Under the pieces are notes generated by a model, which was not told where the DNA came from, searched no databases, and saw nothing but the letters and a program-made list of their open reading frames with translations. From NCBI RefSeq assembly GCF_014356525.2, contig NC_052511.1:29690437-29754436 (forward strand): a stretch of 64,000 nt of DNA. The letters run 5' to 3'. The DNA comes from Nilaparvata lugens. Taxonomy: Eukaryota; Arthropoda; Insecta; Hemiptera; Delphacidae. Shown one piece after another: positions 52,470 through 64,000 of the stretch. The number at the start of each line of letters is the position of its first letter. Position 1 is the stretch's first letter. Position numbers and translations under genes: made by a program.

Positions 52470-53993
52470 GTATATATATATAAAATGAATGTCTGTTTGT
52501 GTGTTTGTTCCCTATGTCTTGAAAAATATTTGACATAACAGCATGAAACTTTGGGAATATTTTGTGTGAATATTGGGGATGGTTTCTGACCAGAAATTTT
52601 AATAGGGTGGCTAATAATGATTATTTATTAATCCATTTTTTACAGACCTATGTTTTCGAAATTGTTGGCCTAGTGGCTACCAAAGAACGGAAAGATGATC
52701 ATGATTCAAGATCATATTGAGATAATATGATTTATCATCTAAAGTTACCAGCTGTAATAAACATGTCACCCTATGATAAATTGTGTAGGCTACTGGTATT
52801 ACAACGGTAGTTTGGAGTTGAAGTGTAGTTGACTGGTACCAGCTGTAGATAATGGTTCCTTAGAAGACCTATACAAATAATAACTCCCCTATCATTGAGT
52901 AACCGGAAATGTTGGAAAAAAATTATTCACCTGATGGAGGAGAGATGTTCATTTTGCACTCATTAATGCCAGAATAATTTCCATTTTTTTAAAATTAAGC
53001 TTAGCTTATAATCATCCTAAAATGGAAGATGGAAAGAATATGTAATTCTATGTGATTCATCATACATCGCATATTTCCTGGACCATCTATTGACAATCAA
53101 CAACTATAAAAACATTAAATTCGTCTTTGAAACACTGATTTACCCTATCTTTTTTTTAATTCAACACTTTACTGTTAGATATTACTACCAATTAATTGAT
53201 TGAGAAGAATATGTTTTGGAAATAATGAATGCTGCATGACTAAGCACATAGGAAGTCCGTATTCAAATGTAAATGAAAATATTGATTGTCAAATAAATTT
53301 CATGATTCACCAAATAAAGTAAAGTGTGACATGAGATACATTGACTTTTTGGCGGTACGAAGTTAGCCGGGTAAGCTAGTTGTAAATAGAGCTTTATTAT
53401 TAATAGTCAATGCTGAAAAAAGACAGACTAAATCACCAGGAATACTATAAATTCTATGAGGGACCAGTAAGCCATTAATATTCATGAGTAGTTCAATCAC
53501 TTCCACTATGGACACTGAATAAATTATGTATGGACAATCAATATGTATGAGATTTATTAGCTACCAGTACTGTACAGAATAAAAATCTTTTGATTGCAGT
53601 AGTGCCAACTACTACAATATGAATAACCATTTGGATCAAATATAAGGAATTACTCACATGTCTCATTGGCTCGTACTTTTTATTTACAAAATATCAACAA
53701 AATATATAATATATATAAGTCATATTGAATGAACTTATGGCTAGTACTCAAGTTTGTCTTTTTCTGGCCGTGCTACAAATAAATATAGGTATATGTTTGA
53801 CATTTTGTTTTTGTTATCTTGTTGTCTATTAAGAAAGTTTTCAATGTGATTTTTGATGGCAGTAAAATTAGAATTTTAAAAAAGAATTATCAACAAACTC
53901 CTAACCAAAGAAATCTCTGTGCTCTGTTCTAATCGGAATGTATGAGACTTCATATACAGCTGAAGGCGCAAACCGAACTGGCCAAGCATACAA
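52470..53993 (-). repeat. ~1.5-kb interspersed repeat, right-arm copy
   Basis: Mirror of 26007-27530. Confidence 0.65.
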
Positions 53994-54833
53994 CAATGGA
54001 ACAAACACATGGCAAGTTTGCGTTCTTGACAAACGCCTTTATAGCCTTTTATAGATATAGAGATGAATAGATTAAATATGGTGATTTAATAATTATTTGA
54101 TTCAGAATTTCATTGAGAATTGAAAAAAATGTATAACAGTAATTGATGGAGCCTCATTTAATCATTGATGAAAAATAAATCTGGAGGGATATCATCATCA
54201 GATTATTTGACAATGTTTAATACATTGACTCGTTTATTTATTTATGCATAAATAAAAATAATGTAATTCCAAACTTATTATGAATTATTGGGAGAGGAAC
54301 TACAGCTTTTCTGTTGATATCAGCAGCATTAAATAATACTGAGAGGTAAATTGCAGTACTGCAATTACTGCAGTACCACACAAAAAAGATATTTTCCTTT
54401 CTCCTCTCTGAGGAGTTACTGTACTAGTGTGTGATTCACTGTATGTGTGTGCGCTTTATAAAATTGAAAACACAGCAGAGCAGAGCAAGCCGATGTACAA
54501 GTAATTGGCTAAGTGCCAATATTGTTGTGACTTCTGTTGGATGTTGATCTGGAATGACAATAACAGCAGTGGAAGGGGAGGAGGTGACAGAGTACTATTA
54601 CTACTCTGGTGGAGGGGGATTACTGAATTAGCAGGGAAGGCCTGACAATGGTGCTGATCTCTCGTAGCGAATTTAAGAACTAACTGTGGTAATCACCCAT
54701 TTTACCCCGCTCCACACCCACTAATCACGGCTTGTCACTCATTTAGCGCAACATTAGATGCACCCTCTGCTCTTACTTCTTCTCTGTGGCTGCACTAAAG
54801 AAACCATTCCGCCCTCGCTACAGATTGTGCGTA
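53994..54833. other. non-coding stretch, right arm
   Basis: Mirror of 25169-26006; the same absence of coding features. One visible difference is GATGCACCCTCTGC (54757) against GCAGAGGGCGCATC in the left arm. Confidence 0.4.
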
Positions 54834-55713
54834 ATAGTATATTTCGCACCTAGGGTCGAAAATGTACGTTTTCCGGCTTGAGATCGCAGTTTTCAAGTTC
54901 GAGACGAAGTCGAGAGCTTGAAACGTTTGAGAGCTGGAAAAACATTTTTGCCCATGTTGCGAGCGCTATTTTTTGCCACACCAAAAAAAAAAACTTCCCA
55001 ATATTTATAAGAAATTGAAAAATTAATAAAATTCAGACAGCCTATTTTGATAGTTTGAATCTTGGTTATGACAACTTTTACTGTCAATTAATTTCAATAT
55101 TACTAATTAATAATTCACAATGGTGACCATATTTTTATACTATTAATATTTCAAATAATTGTTTGAATTTTTATAGCTCGCGCTTTGCGCCCGGTGCAAT
55201 ATCTCATGGATAGATGGATGAATAGAATTTTCATTACTATTTTGAAATAATGTGATGAAAAAATTAATATAATTGCATATTTCACTGTTTTGTCTCAAAA
55301 TATATCTAAAAAGTTGATTGAAATTTAAATTATGGTAAGTAATATAAAAAATAGCTGATAAAAGTCGAAATTCATTGACAAAAAAAAATGTCATTGACCG
55401 AGATTCGAACCTAGATCATGTTTGTTATTCACTGAGCTTTGAGTTCTGATGTATTATGCCTTTACACTCTCGGCCATTGCGTATTGAATGTAGAGGCCTG
55501 ACTGATAACACTTAGTATACACGTAATACTGTAAACTAGACTTCTAAAAAAGTTTACTTCACTCCTAAAAAGCGTACAACCTTTGACTATAGAAAGAAGG
55601 TTGTTCTTTCTATAGAAGAAGGTTCTTACTCTAGTCAAAGGTACAACAGACTTTGGCTCATGACTTATATTATTAAAATTCATATTATTATCTGTTCCAC
55701 AATAAAATTTTCA
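54834..55713 (-). mobile_element. tRNA-like repeat element, right arm, inner copy
   Basis: Mirror of 24289-25168, with a few substitutions (for example GAGATCGCAGTTTTC in place of GAGATCGCGGTTTTC). The tRNA-like module is at 55390-55480. Confidence 0.5.
55390..55480 (-). tRNA. tRNA-like module, right arm, inner copy
   Basis: Mirror of 24522-24612 with the same A and B boxes; probably a SINE head. Confidence 0.4.
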
Positions 55714-56470
55714 CTCTGAGTTAAGTCAGGTAACGTATGTAGGCTACTATAATATAGTGTATAGCGGCATATTTGAAGCCGGTTTGTCGGCATTTCTACA
55801 ACAAAATATTGCTCTGAAATCATAGAGAAAACATTCGAAGATTCAATCTTGAGTGGGCCTGATGTTTTCTCAATATGGTTTAATATTAAAGAAAAATTAT
55901 CTAGAAGTTTTAATAATGAATTACGGAAAAATTACTAGGAAATTTTCAGTCAAGGCTGAGTTCCACCAGTAGGCTTACCCTCTACTGCCACATGTGACTT
56001 TCAAGTCACAAGCCGTTTGAGAACGGATAATATTAGTTATGTGATATTATCACTATCAGTAACTGCTCAGAGTGACTCTCAAGATACAAATGGTTGACTG
56101 GCTGAAAGAAATTTAGTGCTATCTGTTGACAATTTATAGAACTCCTGCTTCAAAAATCATCTTCCCGGGACATTGAGTGACCAGCTGACAGCCATACTAT
56201 ATAAGTAAATTATATTCTTCAATTAAATATTCCGCTAAAATAAAAATTACTGACTATCTCAGAATATTATGAAATTTATAAAAAATACATAAAAATGCTA
56301 AAATTCTGATTCAGTAGTTTTATATGACTTGATATTGGTTTGTAACTTCTAAGTCACAGCTGACAACAACTACAACAGCAAGTTAGAAGAAAAGTGAGGT
56401 TATTTAGTCTGAGTGAAAAATGTGTGTCGTTTGTGCTGCAATGCAATAGAATTATTGAAAGTAAATAATT

Positions 56471-57052
56471 ATGAATTGGGCAGGTAAGGATTTGACTGAA
56501 GAGGTTGCTACTAGACAACTGGAATTCCTTAGTTCTGATGATGAATATTTAAGTGAAAGTGACAATGAAAGTAATGAAGAAACAGTTTTAGAAGCAGAAC
56601 CTGACGAACCAGCAGAAACTCATGAGGCAACAGACAATGCAGAAGAAAGAGAAGAAGCAGCAGCTACAAATCCAGAAGAAGAAGGTAATGAAAAATTTAT
56701 ATTTACTCCTCTCACTTGGAAAAATCCCACATCAAGACTTTGCAGACCGGTCCCCAAGTGGAAGTCAACTCCACCTCAAATTGATGAACCCCTAAAGGAA
56801 CCAATCAACTATTTCAGAGACTTTGTAGACAACACCACTCTGGATAGAATAGTTGAAGAATCAAAAATTTATGCTCTTCAGAAAAATATCAATAAACCAC
56901 TGGAGCTGGACAGAAATTTATTAGAACAATTTATAGGTACCTGTTTTCATATGAGTATCTATGGTTTACCACACACGCGCATGTATTGGCAAGCTGAAAC
57001 TCGACTACCCGAAATAGCTGATCTAATGTCAAGGACAATGTGGGAACCATAA
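56471..57052 (+). CDS. piggyBac transposase, N-terminal part (right arm)
   Basis: Identical in translation to 22951-23532: acidic N-terminus, then the NYFRDFVDNTTLDRIVEESK region. The frame ends at a TAA at 57050, while the catalytic part continues in the +1 frame from about 57040. Confidence 0.8.
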   Translation: MNWAGKDLTEEVATRQLEFLSSDDEYLSESDNESNEETVLEAEPDEPAETHEATDNAEEREEAAATNPEEEGNEKFIFTPLTWKNPTSRLCRPVPKWKSTPPQIDEPLKEPINYFRDFVDNTTLDRIVEESKIYALQKNINKPLELDRNLLEQFIGTCFHMSIYGLPHTRMYWQAETRLPEIADLMSRTMWEP

Positions 57053-58257
57053 AAAATAATCTTCATTTCAATAACAATGCTTTCATCAATGGCTCAGAAG
57101 ATCAACTATATAAGTTGCGTCCCTTTATTGATGCTCTACTAGAAAAATTCCAGGCAATTGAAATGGATGAGAAATTATCAGTTGATGAACAGATGATATC
57201 TTTTAAAGGCAAACATTCTCTAAAGGTGTATGTGCAGAAAAAAACAAAGAAGTGGGGATATAAGTGCTTTCTTTTGTGTGATGATAGAGGTATTGTGTAC
57301 AATTTTGAATTTTATACTGGGAAGGTAATACAACCCCGTTTCCTGCCAGATATAGGCGCCAGTGGCAACGTTGTGCTTCGGTTGAGTTCAATAATTCCTA
57401 AAAATATGAACCATAAACTGTTTTTTGATAATTGGTTCACTGGAACTAGTCTTGTAATAACCTTGTGCAAAATGGGCATCGAATGTGTAGGGACTGTGTG
57501 CCCAAACAGATTACAAGGATGCAAATTTACAGACGACAAAATAATGAAGAAGAAGGACAGAGGCGCAATGGAGGAGAAAACAGCAGTAGTTGATGGCAGT
57601 ATCCGGCTTAGTGCAGTGAAATGGTACGACAATAAATCAGTACATTTGCTCAGTTCATTTGTTGGGACGTATCCGGAGCAGCAAGTGAAACGATATGATG
57701 CTAAACAAAAAAACAAAATTGATGTAGTTTGTCCCAGTATTGTTTCAATCTATAATAAAAGTATGGGTGGGGTTGATTTGCTGGACTCTCTGATCTCACT
57801 CTACCATATTGAGATCCAATCAAAAAAGTGGTACATGCGAATTTATTTCCATCTCATGGACCAAACGTTGGTCAACTCATGGCTCATGTATAGGAGGCAT
57901 CATAGAACACTACATTTGGGGTCTGAGAAGCATCTCAGCCTCCTTCAATTCAAGGCTCAAGTTGCTGATGCTTTGTGTCAACAAGGCAAAAGTGTATCAT
58001 CAAAGAAGAGAGGAAGGCCCAGCTGTAGTCTGGAGAAAGAATTCAAGGAGAAGGCAAAACGAGGACCCATGGCTCCAGTTCCACAGAAGGAGATTCGAAT
58101 GGACGAAGTAGGACATTGGCCAATGTTTTCGAAGAAGAGGGAAAGGTGCAAAATACCACAGTGCAATGCAGCACCAAAAGTGTTTTGTCAAAAATGCCTG
58201 GTGCATTTGTGCTTCACACCTGACAAGAACTGTTTTTATACATTCCATAACAATTGA
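57040..58257 (+). CDS. piggyBac transposase, catalytic and C-terminal part (right arm)
   Basis: Identical in translation to 21746-22963. The three catalytic aspartate motifs (LLCDDRG, FFDNWFTG, GGVDLLDS) and the cysteine-rich C-terminus are intact. That no amino acid differs between the arms over 405 residues, while non-coding flanks do differ, is consistent with very low divergence and does not by itself show selection. Confidence 0.85.
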   Translation: MGTIKNNLHFNNNAFINGSEDQLYKLRPFIDALLEKFQAIEMDEKLSVDEQMISFKGKHSLKVYVQKKTKKWGYKCFLLCDDRGIVYNFEFYTGKVIQPRFLPDIGASGNVVLRLSSIIPKNMNHKLFFDNWFTGTSLVITLCKMGIECVGTVCPNRLQGCKFTDDKIMKKKDRGAMEEKTAVVDGSIRLSAVKWYDNKSVHLLSSFVGTYPEQQVKRYDAKQKNKIDVVCPSIVSIYNKSMGGVDLLDSLISLYHIEIQSKKWYMRIYFHLMDQTLVNSWLMYRRHHRTLHLGSEKHLSLLQFKAQVADALCQQGKSVSSKKRGRPSCSLEKEFKEKAKRGPMAPVPQKEIRMDEVGHWPMFSKKRERCKIPQCNAAPKVFCQKCLVHLCFTPDKNCFYTFHNN

Positions 58258-59036
58258 TCCATGCATTTTTTAAAGATATTTGTACATATTTACTCATTAT
58301 ATTTTGCACTTTTTCTTGCGTACTCTACTATTTTGCTATTTGGTCTCCCAAATAGCACATTTCATTACAATAATATCCTTGTAGGTGAATATAATACAAC
58401 AGGCTAGTTCTAAATCAGATCACAGGGAAATGTATGTCTGATTTACAACTAAACTTGGCTAAAAACTTTTTTTGGTTTCAATGAAGTTAGTAATATTAAG
58501 TAAATAGTAAGTAGTATCATTATAATATTAGTAATAATATTATTATATAATATTATCCATTGAAATTTGATTTACAGGACTCTGATATTCAAGAGAATAG
58601 TAATGGAAGTTGTCTGTCACTATCTAACTGTTTGTTTGCACTCAGACCCACTGAGGGCCATTGTGACTCTCAAGTCACGCTCCCTCCTGGGAGCCCCCTT
58701 TGAAGGAAAATTGAAAAAAAAAATGTCAGGACAATCAAAACTAATATATGTAAGGTTAATAATCTCTGGTTAAGGTTAAGATCTCTGCTGTATTTTCTTG
58801 TTATTATAGTTGATTGTATTGCATTGAGAAGTGGAATTCGATAATAAAAAAGAAACAATTATTACTCTACCCCACTTTTAAATATTGATACAATTATTGT
58901 ACTTTGATTTCAAATTCCATTCTTCACTTTTAAATACTTGCGATACGTACCTTTCTGACAATGGACAATGCAGCCATTGTATTCATTGTTTGATATCAAA
59001 AAAACAATAATAAATAATTAATTATGAAACAGTAAT

Positions 59037-59854
59037 TTATAATAGTATATTTCGCACCTAGGGTCGAAAATGTATGTTTTCCGGCTTGAGATCGCGGTTT
59101 TCAAGTTCGAGACGAAGTCGAGAACTTGAAACGTTCGAGAGCCGGAAAAACATTTTTGCCAGTGTTGTGAACGCTATTTTTCGCCACACCAAAAAAAACT
59201 TCCTAATATAAAAGAAATTGAAAAATAAATAAAATTCAAACAGCCTATTATGATAGTTTGAATCTTGGTTATGACAACTTTTACTGTCAATTAATTTCAA
59301 TATTACTAATTGATAATTTACAATAGTGACCATATTTTTATACTATTAATATTTCAAATAATTGTTTGAATTTTTATAGCTCGTGCTTTGCGCCCGGTGC
59401 AATATCTCATGGATAGATGGATGAATAGAATTTTCATTACTATTTTGAAATAATGTGATGAAAAAATTAATATAATTGCATATTTCACAGTTTTGTCTCA
59501 AAATATATCTAAAAAATTGATTGAAATTTAAATTATGGTAAGTAATATAAAAAATAGCTGATAAAAGTCGAAATTCATTTACAAAAAAAATGTCATTGAC
59601 CGAGATTCGAACCTAGATCATGTTTGTTATTCACTGAGCTTTGAGTTCTGATGTATTACACCTTTACGCTTTCAGCCATTGCATATTGAATGTAGAGGCC
59701 TGACTGATAACACTTAGCATACACGTAATACTGTAGGTACTGTGAACTAGACTTCTAAAAAAGTTTACTTCACTCCTAAAAAGCGTACAACTACAGACTT
59801 TGGCTCATGACTTATATTATTAAAATTAATATTATTATCTGTCTCACAATGAAA
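59037..59854 (-). mobile_element. tRNA-like repeat element, right arm, outer copy
   Basis: Mirror of 20150-20965; tRNA-like module at 59592-59682. Confidence 0.5.
59592..59682 (-). tRNA. tRNA-like module, right arm, outer copy
   Basis: Mirror of 20322-20412; degenerate stems, perfect B box. Confidence 0.35.
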
Positions 59855-60290
59855 TTTCCACTTTTAAATATTGATACAATTATTGTACTTTGATTTCAAA
59901 TTCGATTCTTCACTTTTAAATACTTGCGATACATACCTTTCTGACAATGGATAATGCAGCAAACATTATATTGTTGAGGCTATAGAGATATCATCGTATT
60001 CTATTGTTTGATATCAAAAACACAATAATAAATATCAAATTATAAAACAGTAATTTATAAAATATATTATAGACATAATACCGCGATTCACGATACATAA
60101 TTATATAGATTATTACAGTCGTTATGAGATTATCTCTCTATGATTTTTGTGAGATCGGACATGATCAGCTGTTATTCAAGGTCATTTTACAGCCCTAGGG
60201 CCGTAAAGTTTTACCAGCCTGGTTGGAAAACAATCACTTTCGGCCTCCATATGATGCACGTAAGCCAGCTTATACATCCAAGTGTGGCGA

Positions 60291-60779
60291 AATAGTTATT
60301 TGTGCAACTAGTGCGCAAAGTGACAGTTTGCTGCACCGAAAGAAACGTTTATGCCCGAGCCGTAGGCGAGGGTGGAATGGTTTCTTGAGGGCAGCAGAAG
60401 AACTTTGTGCACGTATTTCACATTAAGTTTTTCCTACAGTTACCATTGAATATGAAAAGTGGGTAATTATGGGTAAAATTGCCTGAAATGCATCAAATGT
60501 TTTTCTGTGTAATTTTATTATTGATAAAAACCTTAATCCTAAAATCCTAAAGTCCTCGTTGTCCTTGGTTATAATATATAATGAATAATAATTACACATT
60601 ACGTTGCCATGTTGCAAATCTGGAGTGCAGAAAAATTTTTCCCGCACTAGAGCGGAAAAATGATTCTTTGCGTTCTGTAATCAGTGCAGCAATGGCCACT
60701 TTTCAACGTAACTGTAGGAAAACGTTTTTTTTCGGTGCAGCAAACTGTCACTTTGCACACTAGTTGCACAAATCACTAT
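60291..60779. mobile_element. ~490-bp element with terminal inverted repeats, right arm
   Basis: Mirror of 19224-19712, with single-base differences such as AAAAATGATTC for AAAAGTGATTC. Confidence 0.7.
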
Positions 60780-61492
60780 CATCATTCGTTATCCAACAAA
60801 ACTTGAGTTTATGAAAACTGTATGATGCAATGTCAGTGTGGCTTATTGTGCGAGGCAGACTCGCCCAGGATAACTTTGGCTCATCCACATGCCTTAGCGC
60901 TCAGGAAAACTGAGCGTGGCCGCATGCCTCGCTACCTCTGCTGTTCTCGTCATCATTCTGTTGATACCTTACTCCGTTTGTTTTGTTTTTAAGTTTTTGT
61001 TTTTATGTTTTTTACTAAAAATCACGAAAGAAGGCGCCTAAAACTTTTTTAAAATTTCAATATTTAAAACAGTATTTCAAGCAATACAAAATTACTGTGA
61101 TAATTGTTTCAACAGTAAGTAAGCTACTTGAATAATATTGTATGAAAATAGAAAATCCCACATAACCTAAATTTCTAATTTATTGTTATTAGGTAGTGAG
61201 CTTTAGTCATTATAGTGATCTATTTCAGTGAATAATTTAGTAAATTTAGTGCTTGTATTGCAGATCGTTGATCGCACATATGTTTTTTTATTAGAAGGTC
61301 TTTAGTCAAATATTTGTATGGTAAAATTTAAAGTAGGCAAAGCGTAATGTATGCTATTCATGTCTCAATTTTGAGGTTATGGTATGGTTATCATTCTATT
61401 GCTATCTATTTGTAGGTAGGCCTAGGTACTTTTTCGTTTGTTCTAAAACTTCCGACGTCAACTGCGACCGGGTCGGGCTCTAACAAAATGAC
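60780..61492. other. non-coding stretch, right arm
   Basis: Mirror of 18516-19223. Confidence 0.45.
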
Positions 61493-61675
61493 CTAGTGAC
61501 TCTGCCTTAAATCATAGAAGCGTTTTTGTGTATGCAAATTTTTCACTGCGGACCAAACATTGTACGCAATTGATTGCAACGCCCTCCACCACCTTTGTTT
61601 TCGCACCACAGATCCCCAGACCTCATAACGAGCTGCTATTTTGGCTCTTTCTTCCAAAGTCAAGAGAGGGGGCAT
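61493..61675 (-). CDS. DUF4817-type N-terminal exon, right arm
   Basis: Mirror of 18333-18515 with identical translation (MPPLLTLEERAKIAARYEVW). Truncated in the same way; no catalytic domain follows. Confidence 0.5.
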   Translation of the reverse strand: MPPLLTLEERAKIAARYEVWGSVVRKQRWWRALQSIAYNVWSAVKNLHTQKRFYDLRQSH

Positions 61676-61742
61676 TTTTGAACTGAAACAAATAAAAATT
61701 GGATTCTTCAATGTTGTTTTCCATCACGAACTGCTTATTATT

Positions 61743-61941
61743 AAATCACTCTTTGCTTTTAGAAAAAAACGACTAGCACTCAGATATTTTACAATAAATG
61801 AATTAATCACTCACTGTGACAACGGGATCTTTCGGCAGTTCCGCTATCTTCTTGGTTAAAGAACACAACCGGTTGTTTTCAATTCATTTATTGTAAAATA
61901 TCTGACTGCTATTCGTTTTTTCTAAAAGCAAAAAGTGATTT
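61743..61941. repeat. long imperfect hairpin, right arm
   Basis: Mirror of 18067-18265. Confidence 0.65.
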
Positions 61942-62018
61942 GAAAATTGCAGTTGAACATAACAAAATTGGTTTATAAATGAAAAATTAAAGCTGTATAA
62001 AAAATCTGGTGTTGCGCA

Positions 62019-62741
62019 CAACTTTCCTTGCCATTATGAAAATTTATCACCTGACGCTAGTGTTCACGCGCATCTTAAGTCTACTACTTATAAATAAAGA
62101 TCTGAGCCGGCTGGTAACAGGACAATAACGCTGGAGACATACGAGGTCTGCTATCTCTTCTTAGTGAATCATTTAATAGAATTAACAGTTGCCAAGAGTT
62201 TGCAATTGGATAATAAAATTTTCTCGAATTTCGAACTTATTTTCAATTTTAAGTAAAAATGTTACTGAACATCAAGTTAAATTTAGAGATTTTCATGCTC
62301 AATCTTTTCCACTCGAAATTTGTTGTTTAAATTGTATCTGAAGCTTGATAATTTGGAATCTAAAATCAAACTTTGCATAGATGGGGCGGAGCTCCTAAAA
62401 TTTTTACAGATATGGGACTTGTGGCAGTTGATAGAGCTTATCAATGACTATTTTAGGTATAAATTTAATCAAAATTGTTGAAGCCGTTTTTGAGAAAAAC
62501 CCTTTTTTTGACAACATTTTCTTCATTTTAGCCGCCATCTTGAATTGCATGTGATCGAAATTGTTCGTGACGGATCCTTATATTGTAAGGACACACACAC
62601 ACACACAGACCAATACCCAAAAACCACTTTTTTTGGACTCAGGGGACCTCGAAAGGTATAGAAATTTAGAAATTGGGGTACCTTAATTTTTTTTCGGAAA
62701 GCTATACTTTCCTTACCTATGGTAATAGGGCAAGGAAAGTG
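62019..62741. mobile_element. ~720-bp element with ACTTTCCTTGCC ends, right arm
   Basis: Mirror of 17267-17989, including the (CA)n run near 62590. Confidence 0.6.
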
Positions 62742-63022
62742 GAATAAGTAAAATAGAGAGTGACTTATCAGACACTCTGTATATAACAACAATTTTCATA
62801 CGTTTGTGGTACTTTATTATTTAATTGAAATAATTCATAACCAATATAATGGCAGGTAACCTCATTTTGGTCTGAATGTGTGACTTTTGAAATAGCAACC
62901 TTTTCATGCAAATGAAAAAGCTTTATCCACAGTCAACAACAGATTTTCAGCTGTTTTGAAATTGAGCCCAACCGGGTCACAGTCAACATTGGAAGTTTTC
63001 GCACAAAGGAAAACTTACCTTT

Positions 63023-63375
63023 AGGCGACCACTAATGACAGAACAAGTGTAGTGAACATGTGTGTACACTCATGATGGGTCATTAGAGAAAGGCTTTGAA
63101 CAAATTGTTTTGTGATAGGACTATGTATCTTTGATTTTTTTTGCTGCTCTACTTGAGGTTGAATTATTCTTATAAAATAATTTGTAATTTTCCAGTGGGT
63201 TCATTCATTGTTATTGATTTTATGTTAGAAGCTTCTGTCGAACAGCTGATTTTGTTGGAAGCCTTTTGCTAATTACTCAAAATGTAAAATAAACATATTT
63301 GTTTATACACTCTTGTTCACACTTGTTTACACACTTATTACTCGCTCAACACTCTTTTCCTGTCATTAGTGGCCC
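63023..63375. mobile_element. ~353-bp MITE with CCACTAATGACAG termini, right arm
   Basis: Mirror of 16632-16984. Confidence 0.65.
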
Positions 63376-63446
63376 GAAGTAGATTTTCAATAAAATCTAA
63401 TGGGCCAAAGTGGGCCAAATGGCCCACAGTAGAAGATTTTTCAATA

Positions 63447-63737
63447 CAAGTTCTGCAAATACAGCAGATAGCTCAGATGAGGAAATCGATAATTGTATGT
63501 TTCTTTGGAAAATATCATACATTTTAAAAAAACTGGAGAGACTCTGATTATTATAGGTGACTTCAACGCAATAATTAGAACTAGAGCTCTAGTCTAGGAG
63601 AAGAGAACGTTTTTGGAGAATGTGGAGTTGGAATGAGAGAGGAGAGAATCTTCTAGACTTTGTAATGGGAAACAACCTCAAGTTAATGAACACGTTCTTT
63701 GAAGGTCAATTAGATGATAAATGGACATGGTAATCCC
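63447..63737 (+). pseudogene. RTE-like endonuclease fragment, right arm
   Basis: Mirror of 16270-16560: GDFNAII near 63555, then the LLDFVMGNNLKLMNTFFEGQ segment near 63650-63710, interrupted by the same frameshifts. Confidence 0.65.
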
Positions 63738-64000
63738 TAATAAATAATTTTCATGCAATATATTTTATAATTATGGAGAAACATAATAATATGATGAAAG
63801 AATTCGAGGTGATAGAAGATTGTGTGTAAAAACACTTATTACTCGCTCAACACACTTTTCCTGTCATTAGTGGCCACTCAAACTGACAATGATGTTTTCA
63901 CGATGGTCATCAATATTTATGTCAAGTAGATGAATAAAAAGGATAAATATCCAAATCTGAATTGTTTTGAAGGTTTGTTCATGAGTGAAACTTGTCATCT

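Larger units (their letters stand above)
55950..58810 (+). mobile_element. piggyBac element, right arm (ends approximate)
   Basis: Mirror of 21200-24060, with the same GTGACTT/AAGTCAC palindromes flanking the transposase near 55994 and 58663. Confidence 0.55.
48545..63998 (-). repeat. giant inverted repeat, right arm (~15.45 kb)
   Basis: Reverse complement of 16009-31454. It starts exactly at the gap edge and runs to within two bases of the window end, so it may continue outside. Differences from the left arm include a 1-nt deletion that breaks the BEL-1 reading frame near 50641. Confidence 0.9.

Overview
The window is eukaryotic repeat-rich DNA, almost certainly from an insect. The composition is AT-rich, and coding traces belong to hAT, piggyBac, BEL/Pao, Gypsy, RTE-like and CR1/Jockey-like elements, a DUF4817-type and a DUF7869-like fragment, and a Helitron-type end. 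The mix of short palindromic elements and tRNA-like repeats suggests a hemipteran (planthopper- or leafhopper-like), but that is an inference from general appearance, not a search. I see no convincing host gene; every recognisable coding region is mobile-element derived.

Layout. 1-3946: the transposase-bearing right part of a hAT element on the minus strand (two exons, canonical splice sites), apparently inserted in a LINE remnant (3960-4382). 4383-6000: non-coding, with a (TA)n tract. 6001-11600: a near-identical tandem duplication (period 3054 bp) of a block holding a palindromic MITE, a small ORF, a decayed Gypsy integrase and a LINE tail; copy 1 ends in a ~530-bp (TTTA)n array, copy 2 in about five units. 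11748-14356: LINE remnant, a hAT-like end, then a decayed DUF7869-like gene cut by a 100-N gap (14357-14456). 14457-16008: Gypsy integrase C-terminus, a 355-bp MITE and an unclassified ORF.

16009-31454 and 48545-63998 are two arms of a huge inverted repeat (positions sum to about 80,000). Each arm carries, from outside in: RTE endonuclease remnant, MITEs, a DUF4817-type exon, two tRNA-like repeat copies flanking a piggyBac element, a ~1.5-kb repeat, and a BEL/Pao element (BEL-1). BEL-1 is complete in the left copy (one 1707-codon ORF, two nearly identical LTRs) and cut by the second 100-N gap (48445-48544) in the right copy. Because the right arm begins exactly at a fixed-length gap and the arms differ by scattered SNPs and indels, an unpurged haplotig placed in reverse is a serious alternative to a real palindrome.

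34516-48444 is the unique central part: microsatellites, a second copy of the 1.5-kb repeat, a short Helitron, a diverged direct repeat, and a second BEL/Pao element (BEL-2, 40725-48112, minus strand). BEL-2 has a 5-bp target duplication (TCAAG), a hAT MITE with its own 8-bp duplication (TTATGAAC) inside its coding region, and most of its RT/RNase H/integrase replaced by an inverted piece of its own LTR.

The genes do not form a pathway; the window is a nested transposon landscape. The most intact elements are the hAT transposase, piggyBac (one frameshift) and left BEL-1.
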